Positions 49,050 through 57,882 of a stretch of 64,000 nucleotides of DNA are shown here, piece by piece. A program made the position numbers and the translations under genes. This DNA comes from Salipiger mucosus DSM 16094. GTDB taxonomy: Bacteria > Pseudomonadota > Alphaproteobacteria > Rhodobacterales > Rhodobacteraceae. Under the pieces are notes generated by a model. That model had not been told where the DNA came from, made no database searches, and saw only the letters and a list, made by a program, of their open reading frames with translations. Within the stretch, counting starts at the first letter, position 1; each line of letters opens with the position of its first letter. The stretch lies in contig NZ_KE557273.1 of NCBI RefSeq assembly GCF_000442255.1, positions 614,662-678,661 of the forward strand. Direction: 5' to 3'.

Positions 49050-49749
49050 CCTCGCCGAAGCCCTCGACGCGCCCCGAGACGGCGGTCCCGGCGGGGAAAT
49101 ACTCGAGGCCGGACAGCGAGCCGGTGATGATCACCTGTCCCTCGCGCAGCCCGCCGCAGTGATCGCCGACATTGGCGCAGAAGACGCCAAGGTTCGACAG
49201 CGCCGAGCCGCCGGGCACCGTGGCCGCGGCCTCGATCACCTGCACCTCGCCGCAGCGCAGGGCGGCCTCGACGGTGCCGAAGTCGCTGCCGTCCCAGCCC
49301 TCCAGCACCGGACCCAGGATCAGCCCCGCGTTGATCTGCATGTCGGCCAGCTTCAGCATGGGGATCTCGTCCGCGCCCTCGAGCCGCGTGTCCACCAGCT
49401 CGATCACCACGCGCGGGCGGAACACCCGCGCCGGGTCCGCCATCGGGTCGGCGCCGGGCGGCGCGATCACCTCGAAGCCGATCTCCAGCTCCACGCCCAT
49501 CCGGTCGCGCACCGCGACCCGCGCGCCCGAGGGCCGCGTCAGGTCGGCGCGGATCGGCGCGATCACCGGCGGCGCGTCGCCCTTGTCCGCGACCTTGAAG
49601 CCCGCGACATCGCCCAGCCGCGCCTGCACCCGCTGCTGGATGTCCAGCGCCTCGCCGTGGTCCGGCACCGGCAGCGCCGAGGCCTCCGCCCGCGTGCCGC
49701 TCTCGTGGGCGCCGATCAGCGCCTCCGCGACGGTGTCGATCGTGGTCAT
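49030..49749 (-). CDS. FAH / 2-keto-4-pentenoate hydratase family enzyme
   Basis: This 239-residue protein of the MhpD/fumarylacetoacetase C-terminal fold has the metal-binding cluster RMGVELEIGFEV (acidic pair) and VVIELVDTR, and the substrate region ADMQINAGLILGP and GGSALSNLGVFCANVG. It hydrates a 2-hydroxy-dienoate or decarboxylates an oxo-acid. It converges on the LysR gene and lies 35 bp after the RTX gene end, on the same strand. It may belong functionally with the isomerase and amidase of module D. Confidence 0.82.
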   Translation of the reverse strand: MTTIDTVAEALIGAHESGTRAEASALPVPDHGEALDIQQRVQARLGDVAGFKVADKGDAPPVIAPIRADLTRPSGARVAVRDRMGVELEIGFEVIAPPGADPMADPARVFRPRVVIELVDTRLEGADEIPMLKLADMQINAGLILGPVLEGWDGSDFGTVEAALRCGEVQVIEAAATVPGGSALSNLGVFCANVGDHCGGLREGQVIITGSLSGLEYFPAGTAVSGRVEGFGEVSCQLG

Positions 49750-49784
49750 GTCCTGGTCCCTTCCTGCCCCGCGGCGCGGCCCGG

Positions 49785-51764
49785 TCAGATCAGGAAATCG
49801 TCCGCCGACAGGTCCATCACGCCCGACAGCTCGATCTCGAAATCCGCCGCGCCGTCGCCGTCGAAATCGGCCTGCACGATGGTGTTGCCTGCCTCGTGGC
49901 GATACCCCAGCTGGCCGGCCGCGTCCAACGCCGCGTCGCCGACCCAGTCGAAGGCCTGCTTGAAGCCGCGGGTCGTGTCGGCATCCAGCCGCGAGATCTC
50001 GATCCGGTCCTCTCCCGCGACGAAGTCGGTGATGACATCGCGGTTGCCGGCCCCCGGCCGCGACTCCTCGGCCTGGAAATAGATGAAGCGATCGCGCCGC
50101 CCGACATCGTCGCCGCCCGTCATCACGTCGGCGCCCAGGTTACCGTAAAGCGCGTCCGCTCCCGTGCCGCCGAGCAGACGGTCGTCGCCCGCCCGCCCGT
50201 AAAGCCGGTCCGAGACGCCGCCTCCCTGCAGCACGTTCACCCCCGCATCGCCGCGCAGGTTGTCGGCAAAGGCCCCGCCCACGAGGTTCTCGATCCCCGC
50301 GTAGGTGTCGCCCGCCGCGGCGCCCGCCGCGAAGAACCGCGCGAAGTCCGCGCCGCTGACGTCGGCCTGCAGGTCGACCAGCACGCGGCCCTCGGCCCGC
50401 AGGTGCAGCAGCGTGTCCACGCCCTCGCGCCCGTCGAAGCGCTGCCCGCCCGCGCGGTCGACCATCCGGTCGCCCGCCTCCGTGCCCAGCACCTCTGCCG
50501 CGTAGAAGCGCATGCGGATGTCGTTCTCCGAGCCGAAGCCGAAGCCGCGCTCCCAGACCGCGACGAGACGTCCGTCGTCCAGCTGCTCGATGTCCGAGTC
50601 CATGTTGACCGTGATCCGGTCCAGGTCGCCCGCAAGGCGCGCGACGTCGTCCACCGGTTGCCCGTCCGGGTCGAAGCGCAGCAGCCGCGTCTGCGGGAAC
50701 TCCGGCCCCCAGCCGCCGGACACGTCGTAGGCGTAGCGCAGCAGCCAGCCGCCGTCGTCCAGTGCCGTGACCCCGGGATCGCCGATCCGGGGGCCGCTCC
50801 CGTCCTGCAGCGCGCTCCAGGTCTCGCCCGCCGTGCGGCCCTGCGCGTCGAAGCGCTGCACGAAGACCCCGTCGGTGAAATCGCCGGGCGAGTCCGGGCT
50901 CTCGTAGCTCAGGCCGCCCGACAGCAGCCAGCCGCCGCCGGGCAGGGCCTCGATCGCCGGCGAGACATGATCGTAGGCCGACCACGGGCGCCCGTCCGGC
51001 GTGGCCGGAAGGTCCAGCGCCTGCTGCGGGCCGCGCGGCTCGCCCTCGGCCGAGAACCGGCGGGTCATGATGCCCTCTTCGAGATAGTCGCTCTCCGGCG
51101 TCAGCTCCCGCGTGCCCCATGCGGCCAGGAAATCGCCGTCGGCCAGCACCTCGACGTCGCCCTGTAGCAGGAAAGCTCCGCCCGCTGGCTGGCTCAGCAC
51201 GAACTGCCCGCCCTCGGGCGTGCCGTCCGCCGCGAGCAGTCGCGCCTGGATGCCCTCGGCGCGTTCGGTGCCGACGCCGTTGTCGTACCAGGTGACAATC
51301 ATGCGCCCGTCGTCGAAGACGTCCAGCGCTGTGGCGCCGCTGTTTGCCGATCCGACGGCGTTGATCTCGAAAGCCGCGCCGCGCGGGTCGCCCGCGCCGT
51401 CGAAGAGACGGCCGCGCACGTAGGTCACCGGGGGATGGGGGTCCACCTCCGGGTCCCAACCGCTGGGATCGTACTCGCGCCAGCCCACGACGAAGCCGCC
51501 GTCGGGCCGGGCCTCGACCACCGGCGTCAGCTGCACCGAGACGGGGTTTTGATCGACCAGCCGCACTTCCGTCAGCGGGCTGCCTTCGGCATCGTAGAGC
51601 CGGTAGCGCAGGTTGCTGAGATCATCGGCGCCGCCGGGGCCGACCCAGACGACCACCACGTCGCCCGAGGGCAGGATCGCCACCTCCGGGTTTTCATGGC
51701 TCTCGTCGGATCTGTCGGGAGTATTGACGACGAAGGAGTCTCCGTCCGGGAGGGGGCTTGCCAT
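49785..51764 (-). CDS. RTX (hemolysin-type calcium-binding) secreted protein
   Basis: This 659-residue acidic protein lacks an N-terminal signal peptide. The first 450 residues hold repeated 'DGR.. V.W' blades (VVVVWVGPGG, FVVGWREYD, MIVTWYDNG, FLAAWGTRE, LVAVWERG), suggesting a beta-propeller-like fold. RTX nonapeptides follow at about 505-555 (AGDDRLLGGTGADALYGNLGADVMTGGDD region). The last 90 residues resemble the serralysin C-terminal secretion domain (VITDFVAGEDRIEIS, then a hydrophobic end). It is therefore exported by a type I system, and Ca2+ folds it outside the cell. No ABC exporter, adaptor or enzyme active site is seen. Function unknown. Confidence 0.82.
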   Translation of the reverse strand: MASPLPDGDSFVVNTPDRSDESHENPEVAILPSGDVVVVWVGPGGADDLSNLRYRLYDAEGSPLTEVRLVDQNPVSVQLTPVVEARPDGGFVVGWREYDPSGWDPEVDPHPPVTYVRGRLFDGAGDPRGAAFEINAVGSANSGATALDVFDDGRMIVTWYDNGVGTERAEGIQARLLAADGTPEGGQFVLSQPAGGAFLLQGDVEVLADGDFLAAWGTRELTPESDYLEEGIMTRRFSAEGEPRGPQQALDLPATPDGRPWSAYDHVSPAIEALPGGGWLLSGGLSYESPDSPGDFTDGVFVQRFDAQGRTAGETWSALQDGSGPRIGDPGVTALDDGGWLLRYAYDVSGGWGPEFPQTRLLRFDPDGQPVDDVARLAGDLDRITVNMDSDIEQLDDGRLVAVWERGFGFGSENDIRMRFYAAEVLGTEAGDRMVDRAGGQRFDGREGVDTLLHLRAEGRVLVDLQADVSGADFARFFAAGAAAGDTYAGIENLVGGAFADNLRGDAGVNVLQGGGVSDRLYGRAGDDRLLGGTGADALYGNLGADVMTGGDDVGRRDRFIYFQAEESRPGAGNRDVITDFVAGEDRIEISRLDADTTRGFKQAFDWVGDAALDAAGQLGYRHEAGNTIVQADFDGDGAADFEIELSGVMDLSADDFLI

Positions 51765-51890
51765 GACAACCGGCCTTTCACTCTGGATAACGCCCCAGCC
51801 TCGTGGCGCGGGGGCGCGCGTGTCAATGGCGCGGGCGGGGAGGTGGTCTCAACAGGCTGTAATATATAGGAAAAAAACTTGGAAGGCGGT

Positions 51891-51916
51891 GCCCCGGCCC
51901 GTCCTTGGGCCGGGGC
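51891..51916 (-). terminator. hairpin downstream of the HMG-CoA reductase gene
   Basis: GCCCCGGCCC (51891-51900) and GGGCCGGGGC (51907-51916) form a perfect 10-bp stem with a 6-nt loop, 10 bp after the reductase stop on the minus strand. A run of seven T (minus strand of 51871-51877) lies 13 nt beyond. The 161-bp gap also contains an AT-rich patch (51858-51880) that may carry the RTX promoter. Confidence 0.5.
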
Positions 51917-51925
51917 CGGGGGGCG

Positions 51926-53197
51926 TCAGCCCCCGCGCAGCTTCTCCAGCGCCTTGCGGCCCTCGGCCTCGGTCACCCGGCCGCCCGCGCGCAGCGCGGC
52001 GGCGACCTGCTCGACCTCGTCGCCGGTGGCGCCCACGGTGATCGCCACGTTCTGCGCGTGCAGCGCCATGTGGCCCTTCTGGATGCCGTCGGTCGCCAGC
52101 GCCCGCAGCGCGCCGAAGTTCTGCGCCAGCCCGACCGCGGCGGTGATTCGCGCCAGCGCCTCGGCGCTGTCGGTGCCCAGGATCTTCAGGCAGAGCTGCG
52201 CCACCGGGTGAATGCGCGTCGCGCCCCCCACGATGCCCAGCGACAGCGGCACCTCGATGGTCCCGGCGAGGTCGCCCTCGGCGGTGCGCTCCCAGTGGGT
52301 GAGGGGGCCGTACTGCCCGCCCTGCGCGGCAAAGGCATGGGCGCCGGCCTCGATGGCCCGGGTGTCGTTGCCGGTCGCCAGCACCACGGCCGAGATGCCG
52401 TTCATGATGCCCTTGTTGTGCGTCGCCGCCCGGTAGGGATCGGCCTCGGCGAACTCGGCGCCCAGCAGCATGGCCTCGACCACCTCCGCGCCGCCGATCT
52501 CGGCGGCCGGCCAGACCGCGCGGGCGCGCGCCAGCCGCCGGTCCGCGAGGTTCGACAGGATGCGCAGCAGCGGCCGCGCGCCGGTCCACTCGGCCAGCAC
52601 CGGGGCCACGGTCTCGGCCATGGTGTTGACCGCGTTGGCCCCCATGGCGTCGCGCGTGTCGACGACGAGGTGCACCACCACCATGTCGCCCGCCCGCGTG
52701 TTCAGCAGCCGCACCTCCAGGTCGCGCAGCCCGCCGCCCAGCTCGGTGAGCTGCGGGTCCACCTCGTCGCACATGGCGCGGATCTCCTCGGCGCGGCCGA
52801 GGATCTCCAGCCGCGCGCGCTGCGGATCGCTCAGCCCGCAAAGCTGCACCTGCGCGATGGTCAGCGAGCCGGCATAGGAGGTGTGGAAGCCCCCCGTCGC
52901 CCGGCAGCGCTTGGCCGAGTTGCAGACCGCCGCGATGACCGAGCTTTCCTCGGTCGCCATCGGCACCAGCATCTCGCGGCCGTCGACCATCATGTTGGTC
53001 GCAAGGCCCAGCGGCACCGGCATGACGCCGATGGCATTCTCGATCATCCGCTCGACGAGCTCGCCCTCGACGGGGCCGAGGTGCTCCATCAGCGACAGGG
53101 CCTCTGCGTTGCCGCCAAGCCGTTCGGCGAGCACGCCAAGGCGCTCCTGCCGGCTCGCGGTGGCGAATCCCGGCAGACGGGACGTGGTGTCGGTCAT
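51926..53197 (-). CDS. mvaA: class II (degradative) HMG-CoA reductase
   Basis: This 423-residue enzyme is the length of the Pseudomonas mevalonii class II enzyme, which oxidises mevalonate plus CoA to HMG-CoA with two NAD+. The catalytic set is complete: Glu83 (MATEESSV), Lys262 (ATHNKGIMNG), Asp278 (ATGNDTR) and His376 (IQKGHMALH). ENAIGVMPVPLGLATN and DAMGANAVNTMAE are class signatures. No mevalonate kinase or other isoprenoid genes are near. A TRAP importer is upstream on the same strand, so a catabolic role on imported mevalonate is most likely. HMG-CoA lyase is not in the window. It lies 31 bp after the frameshifted SDR. Confidence 0.92.
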   Translation of the reverse strand: MTDTTSRLPGFATASRQERLGVLAERLGGNAEALSLMEHLGPVEGELVERMIENAIGVMPVPLGLATNMMVDGREMLVPMATEESSVIAAVCNSAKRCRATGGFHTSYAGSLTIAQVQLCGLSDPQRARLEILGRAEEIRAMCDEVDPQLTELGGGLRDLEVRLLNTRAGDMVVVHLVVDTRDAMGANAVNTMAETVAPVLAEWTGARPLLRILSNLADRRLARARAVWPAAEIGGAEVVEAMLLGAEFAEADPYRAATHNKGIMNGISAVVLATGNDTRAIEAGAHAFAAQGGQYGPLTHWERTAEGDLAGTIEVPLSLGIVGGATRIHPVAQLCLKILGTDSAEALARITAAVGLAQNFGALRALATDGIQKGHMALHAQNVAITVGATGDEVEQVAAALRAGGRVTEAEGRKALEKLRGG

Positions 53198-53228
53198 GGT
53201 CTCCTCCCAGATACCGATGCGCGGGGGC

Positions 53229-53994
53229 TCAGCCCCGCATGAGATAACCGCCGTCCACCGGAATCATCGTCCCGGTGACGAAACGCGCGGCGGGCGAGGC
53301 GAGAAACAGCGCCGTGCCGGCCATTTCCTCCGGCTTGGCCCAGCGGCCCAGCGGGGTCCGCGCGGTGACGCGCTCGTCCAGATGCGGCATGTCCTCGCGC
53401 GCCTGCCGCGTCAGCGGCGTGTCCACCCAGCCGGGCAGGATGCAGTTCGCGAGGACCCCGTCCTTGGCCCAGGACACCGCGAGGCTGCGGGTCAGTTGCA
53501 CGACCCCGCCCTTGGCGGCGGCATAGGCGGCGCTGGATTCGTTGGCGGAGCACCGACAGCATCGAGCCCACCGTGATGATGCGCCCGTCGCCGCGCTGCT
53601 TCAGCAGGGGGTAGAGTGCCTTGCAGGCGGTGAAGGTGCCCTTGAGGCTGGCGTCCACGACCGTGTCCCAGTCCTCCATCGTCAGGTCTTCCGGCGGCAT
53701 GCGCCGGTTGGTGCCGGCGGCGCAGACCAGTACGTCCGCGCCGCCCAGCGTATCCTTGGCGGCCGTTGCCAGCCGCCTGCAGTCGCTTTCGGAGGCCGTG
53801 TCGCCGGCGATGAAATGCGCCGGTCCCGCGTCCTTCAGCCGTTGCACCGCCTCGCTGCCCCGCGTCTCGGACCGCCCCGAGACGAGCACGCTCGCGCCCG
53901 CCTCGAGAAAGCCCCGCGCGATGGCCAGGCCGATGCCGCTGGTCCCGCCGGTGATGACGACACGGCGGCCGCCCAGATCGAACATCGCGTGCAT
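53229..53994 (-). pseudogene. SDR family oxidoreductase, frameshifted near 53547
   Basis: The ATG at 53994 (AGGAGG 7 bp upstream) begins a classical SDR (RVVITGGTSGIGLAIARGFL; ADVLVCAAGTNR; GRIITVGSMLSVL). Near 53547 one extra base (minus strand CTCCGCC where CTCGCC is expected) shifts the frame. The continuation ANESSAAYAAAKGGVVQL holds the YxxxK site, and the protein ends after the typical PVDGGYLMRG at 53229, about 254 residues in all. No other lesion is visible, so a sequencing insertion is possible. It lies between TRAP system 4 and the HMG-CoA reductase and would oxidise a hydroxy acid of that pathway. Confidence 0.78.
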
Positions 53995-54006
53995 GGCATT
54001 TCCTCC

Positions 54007-55350
54007 TCAGTTGCCGATGGCTTTCGGCAGCCAGAGTACCAGCGCCGGGAACAGGATGCATAGCATGAGCCCGGTCACCTGGATCAGCACGAAGGGGATG
54101 ATGCCCTTGTAGATGTCCCTGATCCCCAGTTCCGGCGGCGCGATGCCGCGCAGGTAGAACAGCGCGTAGCCGAAGGGTGGCGTCAGGAACGAGGTCTGCA
54201 GGTTCACCGCGACCAGCACCGCGAACCAGGTCAGCGTGATCCCCGAGTTGCCCAGCCCGAAGTCGAGATTGGCGATGATCGGCGCGAAGAGCGGCAGCAC
54301 CACGTAGGAGATCTCGATCCACTCCAGGAAGAAGCCCAGCACGAAGATCAGCAGCATGATCAGCGCCAGCGTCTGGTAGGGCCCCGAGGCGATGGCCAGC
54401 ACCGCGTCCTCGATCATGTAGTCCCCGCCCACGCGCTTGAAGATCGCGCTGAAGACCGTGGCGCCGATGGCCACCGTCAGGATCATCGCCGTGGTCAGCG
54501 CCGTTTCCTGCACGCATTCGACCAGGTTCTTCCAGGTCAGCTCGCGCATCACGGCCGCGAGGACCGTGGCCCCCAGCGCGCCGATGGCCGCGGCCTCGGT
54601 CGGCGTGGCGACGCCCGCCACGATCGAACCCAGCACGCCCAGGATCAGCAGCACCGGCGCCACGAGGTGTTTCGCCAGCGTGACGATGAGCTCGCCGGTC
54701 GAGGCGCTCTCGGGCTTCTCCGAGGGCGGCGCCTTGTTCGGGTCCATCCAGGTCGTGATCAGGATGTAGGCGGCATAGAGCCCGCCCAGCAGAACGCCGG
54801 GGATGACCGCGCCCATGAAGAGATCGCCGATGGAGATCGACAGGATGTCGCCCACCAGCACCAGCATGATCGACGGCGGGATCAGGATGCCCAGCGTGCC
54901 CGCCGAGCAGATCGTGCCCGCGGCCAGCGACATCGAGTAGTTCTGCTTGATCATCACCGGAAGCGCCATGAGACCCAGCATCACCACCGAGGCGCCGATG
55001 ATCCCGGTCGAGGCCGCCATGACGACGCCCACGATGGTCACCGACAGCGCCAGCCCGCCCGGCCGCTGCGCGAACATGCGCTCCAGCGATAGCAGCAGGT
55101 TCTTGGCGATGTTGGATTTCTCCAGCATCAGGCCCATGAACACGAAGAGCGGTACCGCCAGCATCAGCCAGTTGGTCAGCGTGCCGGTGAAGATCCGCGA
55201 CGACACGGTGTTGAGGAACACCATCGGCACGTCGCCGATGAAGGTGAACAGGATGCCGACGCCCGCCAGCACCAGCGCCACCGGGTAGCCCGAGAAGATG
55301 CCCGCGATCAGCACCGCGACCATCGACAGGGGAAGGACGTATTCACCCAT
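54007..55350 (-). CDS. TRAP transporter large permease subunit (DctM-type), system 4
   Basis: This 447-residue, about 12-helix permease of the DctM/FcbT3 type carries FSGYPVALVLAGVGILFTFIG, LMLAVPLFVFMGLMLEKSNIA, TGIIGASVVMLGLMALPVM, GILIPPSIMLVLVGD, GVATPTEAAAIGALGA and LTPPFGYALFYLRG. The last is typical of the TakP/mannitol-chloroaromatic subgroup. The ATG at 55350 overlaps the DctQ stop by 8 bp. Confidence 0.92.
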   Translation of the reverse strand: MGEYVLPLSMVAVLIAGIFSGYPVALVLAGVGILFTFIGDVPMVFLNTVSSRIFTGTLTNWLMLAVPLFVFMGLMLEKSNIAKNLLLSLERMFAQRPGGLALSVTIVGVVMAASTGIIGASVVMLGLMALPVMIKQNYSMSLAAGTICSAGTLGILIPPSIMLVLVGDILSISIGDLFMGAVIPGVLLGGLYAAYILITTWMDPNKAPPSEKPESASTGELIVTLAKHLVAPVLLILGVLGSIVAGVATPTEAAAIGALGATVLAAVMRELTWKNLVECVQETALTTAMILTVAIGATVFSAIFKRVGGDYMIEDAVLAIASGPYQTLALIMLLIFVLGFFLEWIEISYVVLPLFAPIIANLDFGLGNSGITLTWFAVLVAVNLQTSFLTPPFGYALFYLRGIAPPELGIRDIYKGIIPFVLIQVTGLMLCILFPALVLWLPKAIGN

Positions 55351-55921
55351 GCGTCTCCTCCTTCGGTGACAGGATTCGGCCAATATTCACGAGGATGCGC
55401 CCGATCCCGGTGACCCCGAGGATCACGAAGCCGATGGGCAGGAAGGCCTTGGCCAGGTAGCGGTCCGTCAGCCCGCCGTAGTCCGACTGTTCACCCGTGC
55501 TGAACGAGAACTGCACGAAGCTCAGGCTGAGCCAGCCGATGATGATGCAGAAGGGCAGCAGGAACAGAACGTCGCCCAGCAGGTCGATGAGGGCCTGCTT
55601 GCGGGGGCTGAGGCTGCCGTAAACCAGGTCGACCCGCACATGCTGATTGCGTGCGAGCGCGTAGGACATGCCGAGCATGACGATGATGGCGAGCAGGTGC
55701 CACTGCAGCTCTGCGAGCCCGGTGAGCGTGAGCTCGGTGCCGAAGAGCGGCAGGTCCGTCTGCCAGGTGGCGATCTGCCCCACCTTGAACAGCGAGCCCA
55801 CCACGGCCACCAGAACCAGCACGATCATCGGCAGCAGCAGCCAGGCCGCGGCACGGCCTGGCCATGCGCCCGCCTTCACGAGCGCATGGCCGACCCGCTC
55901 CAGAGAGGAACGCGTTTCCAT
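55343..55921 (-). CDS. TRAP transporter small membrane subunit (DctQ-type), system 4
   Basis: This 192-residue, four-helix protein has a long first periplasmic stretch (GQIATWQTDLPLFGTELTLTGLAELQWHLLAIIVMLGMSYAL), typical of the DctQ partners of TakP-type receptors. ARNQHVRVDLVYGSLSPRKQALIDLLG follows. Its start lies 8 bp after the receptor stop, with no hairpin between, unlike the other systems here. Confidence 0.88.
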   Translation of the reverse strand: METRSSLERVGHALVKAGAWPGRAAAWLLLPMIVLVLVAVVGSLFKVGQIATWQTDLPLFGTELTLTGLAELQWHLLAIIVMLGMSYALARNQHVRVDLVYGSLSPRKQALIDLLGDVLFLLPFCIIIGWLSLSFVQFSFSTGEQSDYGGLTDRYLAKAFLPIGFVILGVTGIGRILVNIGRILSPKEETHG

Positions 55922-55929
55922 TATGGATC

Positions 55930-56973
55930 TCAGTCAGCCGAGGGGGCCGCGGGGATCTGCTGCAGGTCGTCCCAGACGCGGGCCTTGTCCATGTAGGCCT
56001 GGATCGACTCATAGGCCTCGGCCACGATCTCGTCGTTGGCGGCGGCCTCTTCCAGGACCTCCTTGGAGGCCTCGCGCAGCGCGTTCAGCACCTCGTCGGG
56101 GAAGCGCTTGGTTTCCACGCCCTGGCTGCGGAACTCCTCGATGATCTCGCCCTGCGGCTCGGGAGCCGCGGCCAGCGACCAGGTGACGGTGGCCTTGCAG
56201 GCCGCGAGAACCTGATCCTGCACCTCTTCGCCGAAGCCTTCCCAGACGTCCATGTTGACGATCAGGGTGTTCCAGCTTGCCGGCTGGTGCCAGCCCGGGA
56301 AGTAGTAGTACTTGGCGATCTCGGGAAAGCCGAGCGACTTGTCGACGACCGGAAGCGAGAACTCGGTCGCGTCGATGCGGCCACGCTCCAGCGCGACGTA
56401 AAGCTCGCCGCCCGGGATCAGCTGGGTCGATGCGCCCAGCTTGTTCAGCACCTGGCCGCCCATGCCGGAAATCCGCATCCGAAGGCCCTGCAGGTCCTCG
56501 ACCGAGTTGATCTCGGTGTTGAACCAGCCGCCCGGCTCGGGGGCGGTGACGTGGCAGGGCAGCATCTTCACGTTCAGCGGCGTGTAGGCCTTCTGAACGA
56601 TCTCCATGCCGCCGCCTTCCCACATCCAGCCGGTGAACAGGTCCGGGCCGGGGCCGAAGGGCATCGCGCCGGCAAGGCCGGCGACGGGGATGGTGCCGCC
56701 CCAGTAGCCCATGAAGTCCCAGCCCGCCGGGATCGCGCCCGAGCTGACCTGGTTCAGCACTTCGAGGGCCGGCACGAGGTCGCCCGCGCCATGCACGCGC
56801 AGCTCGACTTCGCCGCCGGTCGCGGTGGCGATGTTCTCGGCCAGGACCTCGGCGCCTTCACCAAGGAACGGCATGTTCTTGGGGAACGTGCTGGCCACGT
56901 CCAGCGTCTCGGCGTGCACGAAGCCGGCCGACGCCGCGATGGCGGCCGCGGATAGGGTCGCTGTGAATTTCAA
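55930..56973 (-). CDS. TRAP transporter substrate-binding protein (TakP-like), system 4
   Basis: This 347-residue periplasmic receptor starts at TTG 56973 with GGGAGGA upstream; the signal peptide ends near GFVHA|ETLD (residue 21). The segments EPGGWFNTEI, DLQGLRMRISGMGGQVLNKLGAS and IDATEFSLPVVDKSLGFPEIAKYYYFPGWHQPA place it in the alpha-keto acid/TakP group, whose members bind acids in a metal-assisted dimer. Its operon (receptor, DctQ, DctM, SDR, HMG-CoA reductase) suggests mevalonate or a similar branched hydroxy acid as ligand. It is divergent from the GntR gene. Confidence 0.88.
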   Translation of the reverse strand: MKFTATLSAAAIAASAGFVHAETLDVASTFPKNMPFLGEGAEVLAENIATATGGEVELRVHGAGDLVPALEVLNQVSSGAIPAGWDFMGYWGGTIPVAGLAGAMPFGPGPDLFTGWMWEGGGMEIVQKAYTPLNVKMLPCHVTAPEPGGWFNTEINSVEDLQGLRMRISGMGGQVLNKLGASTQLIPGGELYVALERGRIDATEFSLPVVDKSLGFPEIAKYYYFPGWHQPASWNTLIVNMDVWEGFGEEVQDQVLAACKATVTWSLAAAPEPQGEIIEEFRSQGVETKRFPDEVLNALREASKEVLEEAAANDEIVAEAYESIQAYMDKARVWDDLQQIPAAPSAD

Positions 56974-57143
56974 AGGATATCCTCCCGTTTTGACGCAACG
57001 GGGGCGCGGCCCCCGTGCGGTCCTCCTCGTTGGGTCACCCGGCTCCTTTCCGGGTGGCGATCCCTGGCCCTGGCGGCGCTTGGCTTGACTTTCGGTCGCC
57101 TGCCGCGCAAGCTGCGATCGCAGATCAAAGATAACGAAAGACG
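56974..57143. promoter_or_regulatory. divergent promoter region, TRAP system 4 / GntR
   Basis: This 170-bp gap contains CTGCGATCGCAG (57112-57123), a perfect 12-bp palindrome 20 bp before the GntR start, and a TTGACT -35-like box at 57085-57090. No consensus -10 follows. A GGGGC-GC-GGCCCC dyad lies at about 57001-57013. The palindrome is a candidate operator for the GntR. Confidence 0.45.
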
Positions 57144-57854
57144 ATGACGATGCAAGGTGTTTCTGATCACCCGTCCGGCGGCGCCAAGACGCCGCTGCGG
57201 CGTGACAGCCTGCAGCAGCAGATCTACGAAAGACTGCGTAACGGGCTGGTTTCAGGAGCCTTTCTTCCGGGGGAGACGGTGTCGAGCAGGGGGCTCGCAC
57301 AGTCGCTCGCGGTCAGCGCGATGCCCGTGCGCGAGGCGCTGACGCGCCTCACCGCCGAGGGCGCCCTGGAGCTGACGAGCAGCCGCACCCTTCGCGTGCG
57401 CGTGCTGACGCCCGCCGACTTCGACGAGGTCACGACGATTCGCGTCGAACTCGAGGGCATGGCAGCCGAGCGCGCCGCGGGACAGGTCACCGAGGAGGAT
57501 GTGGCGCGCGTGCGCGCGCTGCATGGTGACCTGACCGCCGCGGCTGAAACCGCCGACGCCGACCGCTACCTCGCCGCCAACGCGGCCTTTCATTCCGGCA
57601 TCTACGCCGCCGCGCGCTGGCCGCTGCTGCTCAGCATGATCCAGCGGCTCTGGCTGACCGTGGGCCCCTCGATCCGGGCCAGCGTGCCCGACCACCTGCA
57701 CATGGCGACCTCGATGCGCTTCCACGACGCGGCCGTCGAGGCCATCGGTGCCCGCGACGCCGAGGCCCTGCGCGCCGCCATCGTCGGCGATATCGAGACT
57801 GCCGCAAAGGACATCCGCGCCTTCCTGGCCGAGGAGGCCGGGGCGACGGACTGA
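57144..57854 (+). CDS. GntR family regulator, FadR/FCD subfamily (module E)
   Basis: This 236-residue regulator has a winged HTH (SSRGLAQSLAVSAMPVREALTRLTAEGALEL, about 47-78) and an FCD domain (about 95-225) with AANAAFHSGIYAAAR and two late His in RASVPDHLHMATSMRFHDAAVEAI, a plausible metal-binding set. It lies between the divergent mevalonate-type TRAP operon and the downstream SDR-BKACE operon, which starts 28 bp after it, so it could regulate both. The second Met (57150) is an alternative start. Confidence 0.85.
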   Translation: MTMQGVSDHPSGGAKTPLRRDSLQQQIYERLRNGLVSGAFLPGETVSSRGLAQSLAVSAMPVREALTRLTAEGALELTSSRTLRVRVLTPADFDEVTTIRVELEGMAAERAAGQVTEEDVARVRALHGDLTAAAETADADRYLAANAAFHSGIYAAARWPLLLSMIQRLWLTVGPSIRASVPDHLHMATSMRFHDAAVEAIGARDAEALRAAIVGDIETAAKDIRAFLAEEAGATD

Positions 57855-57882
57855 CACGACCACTAGGGAGGACATTCGAACC

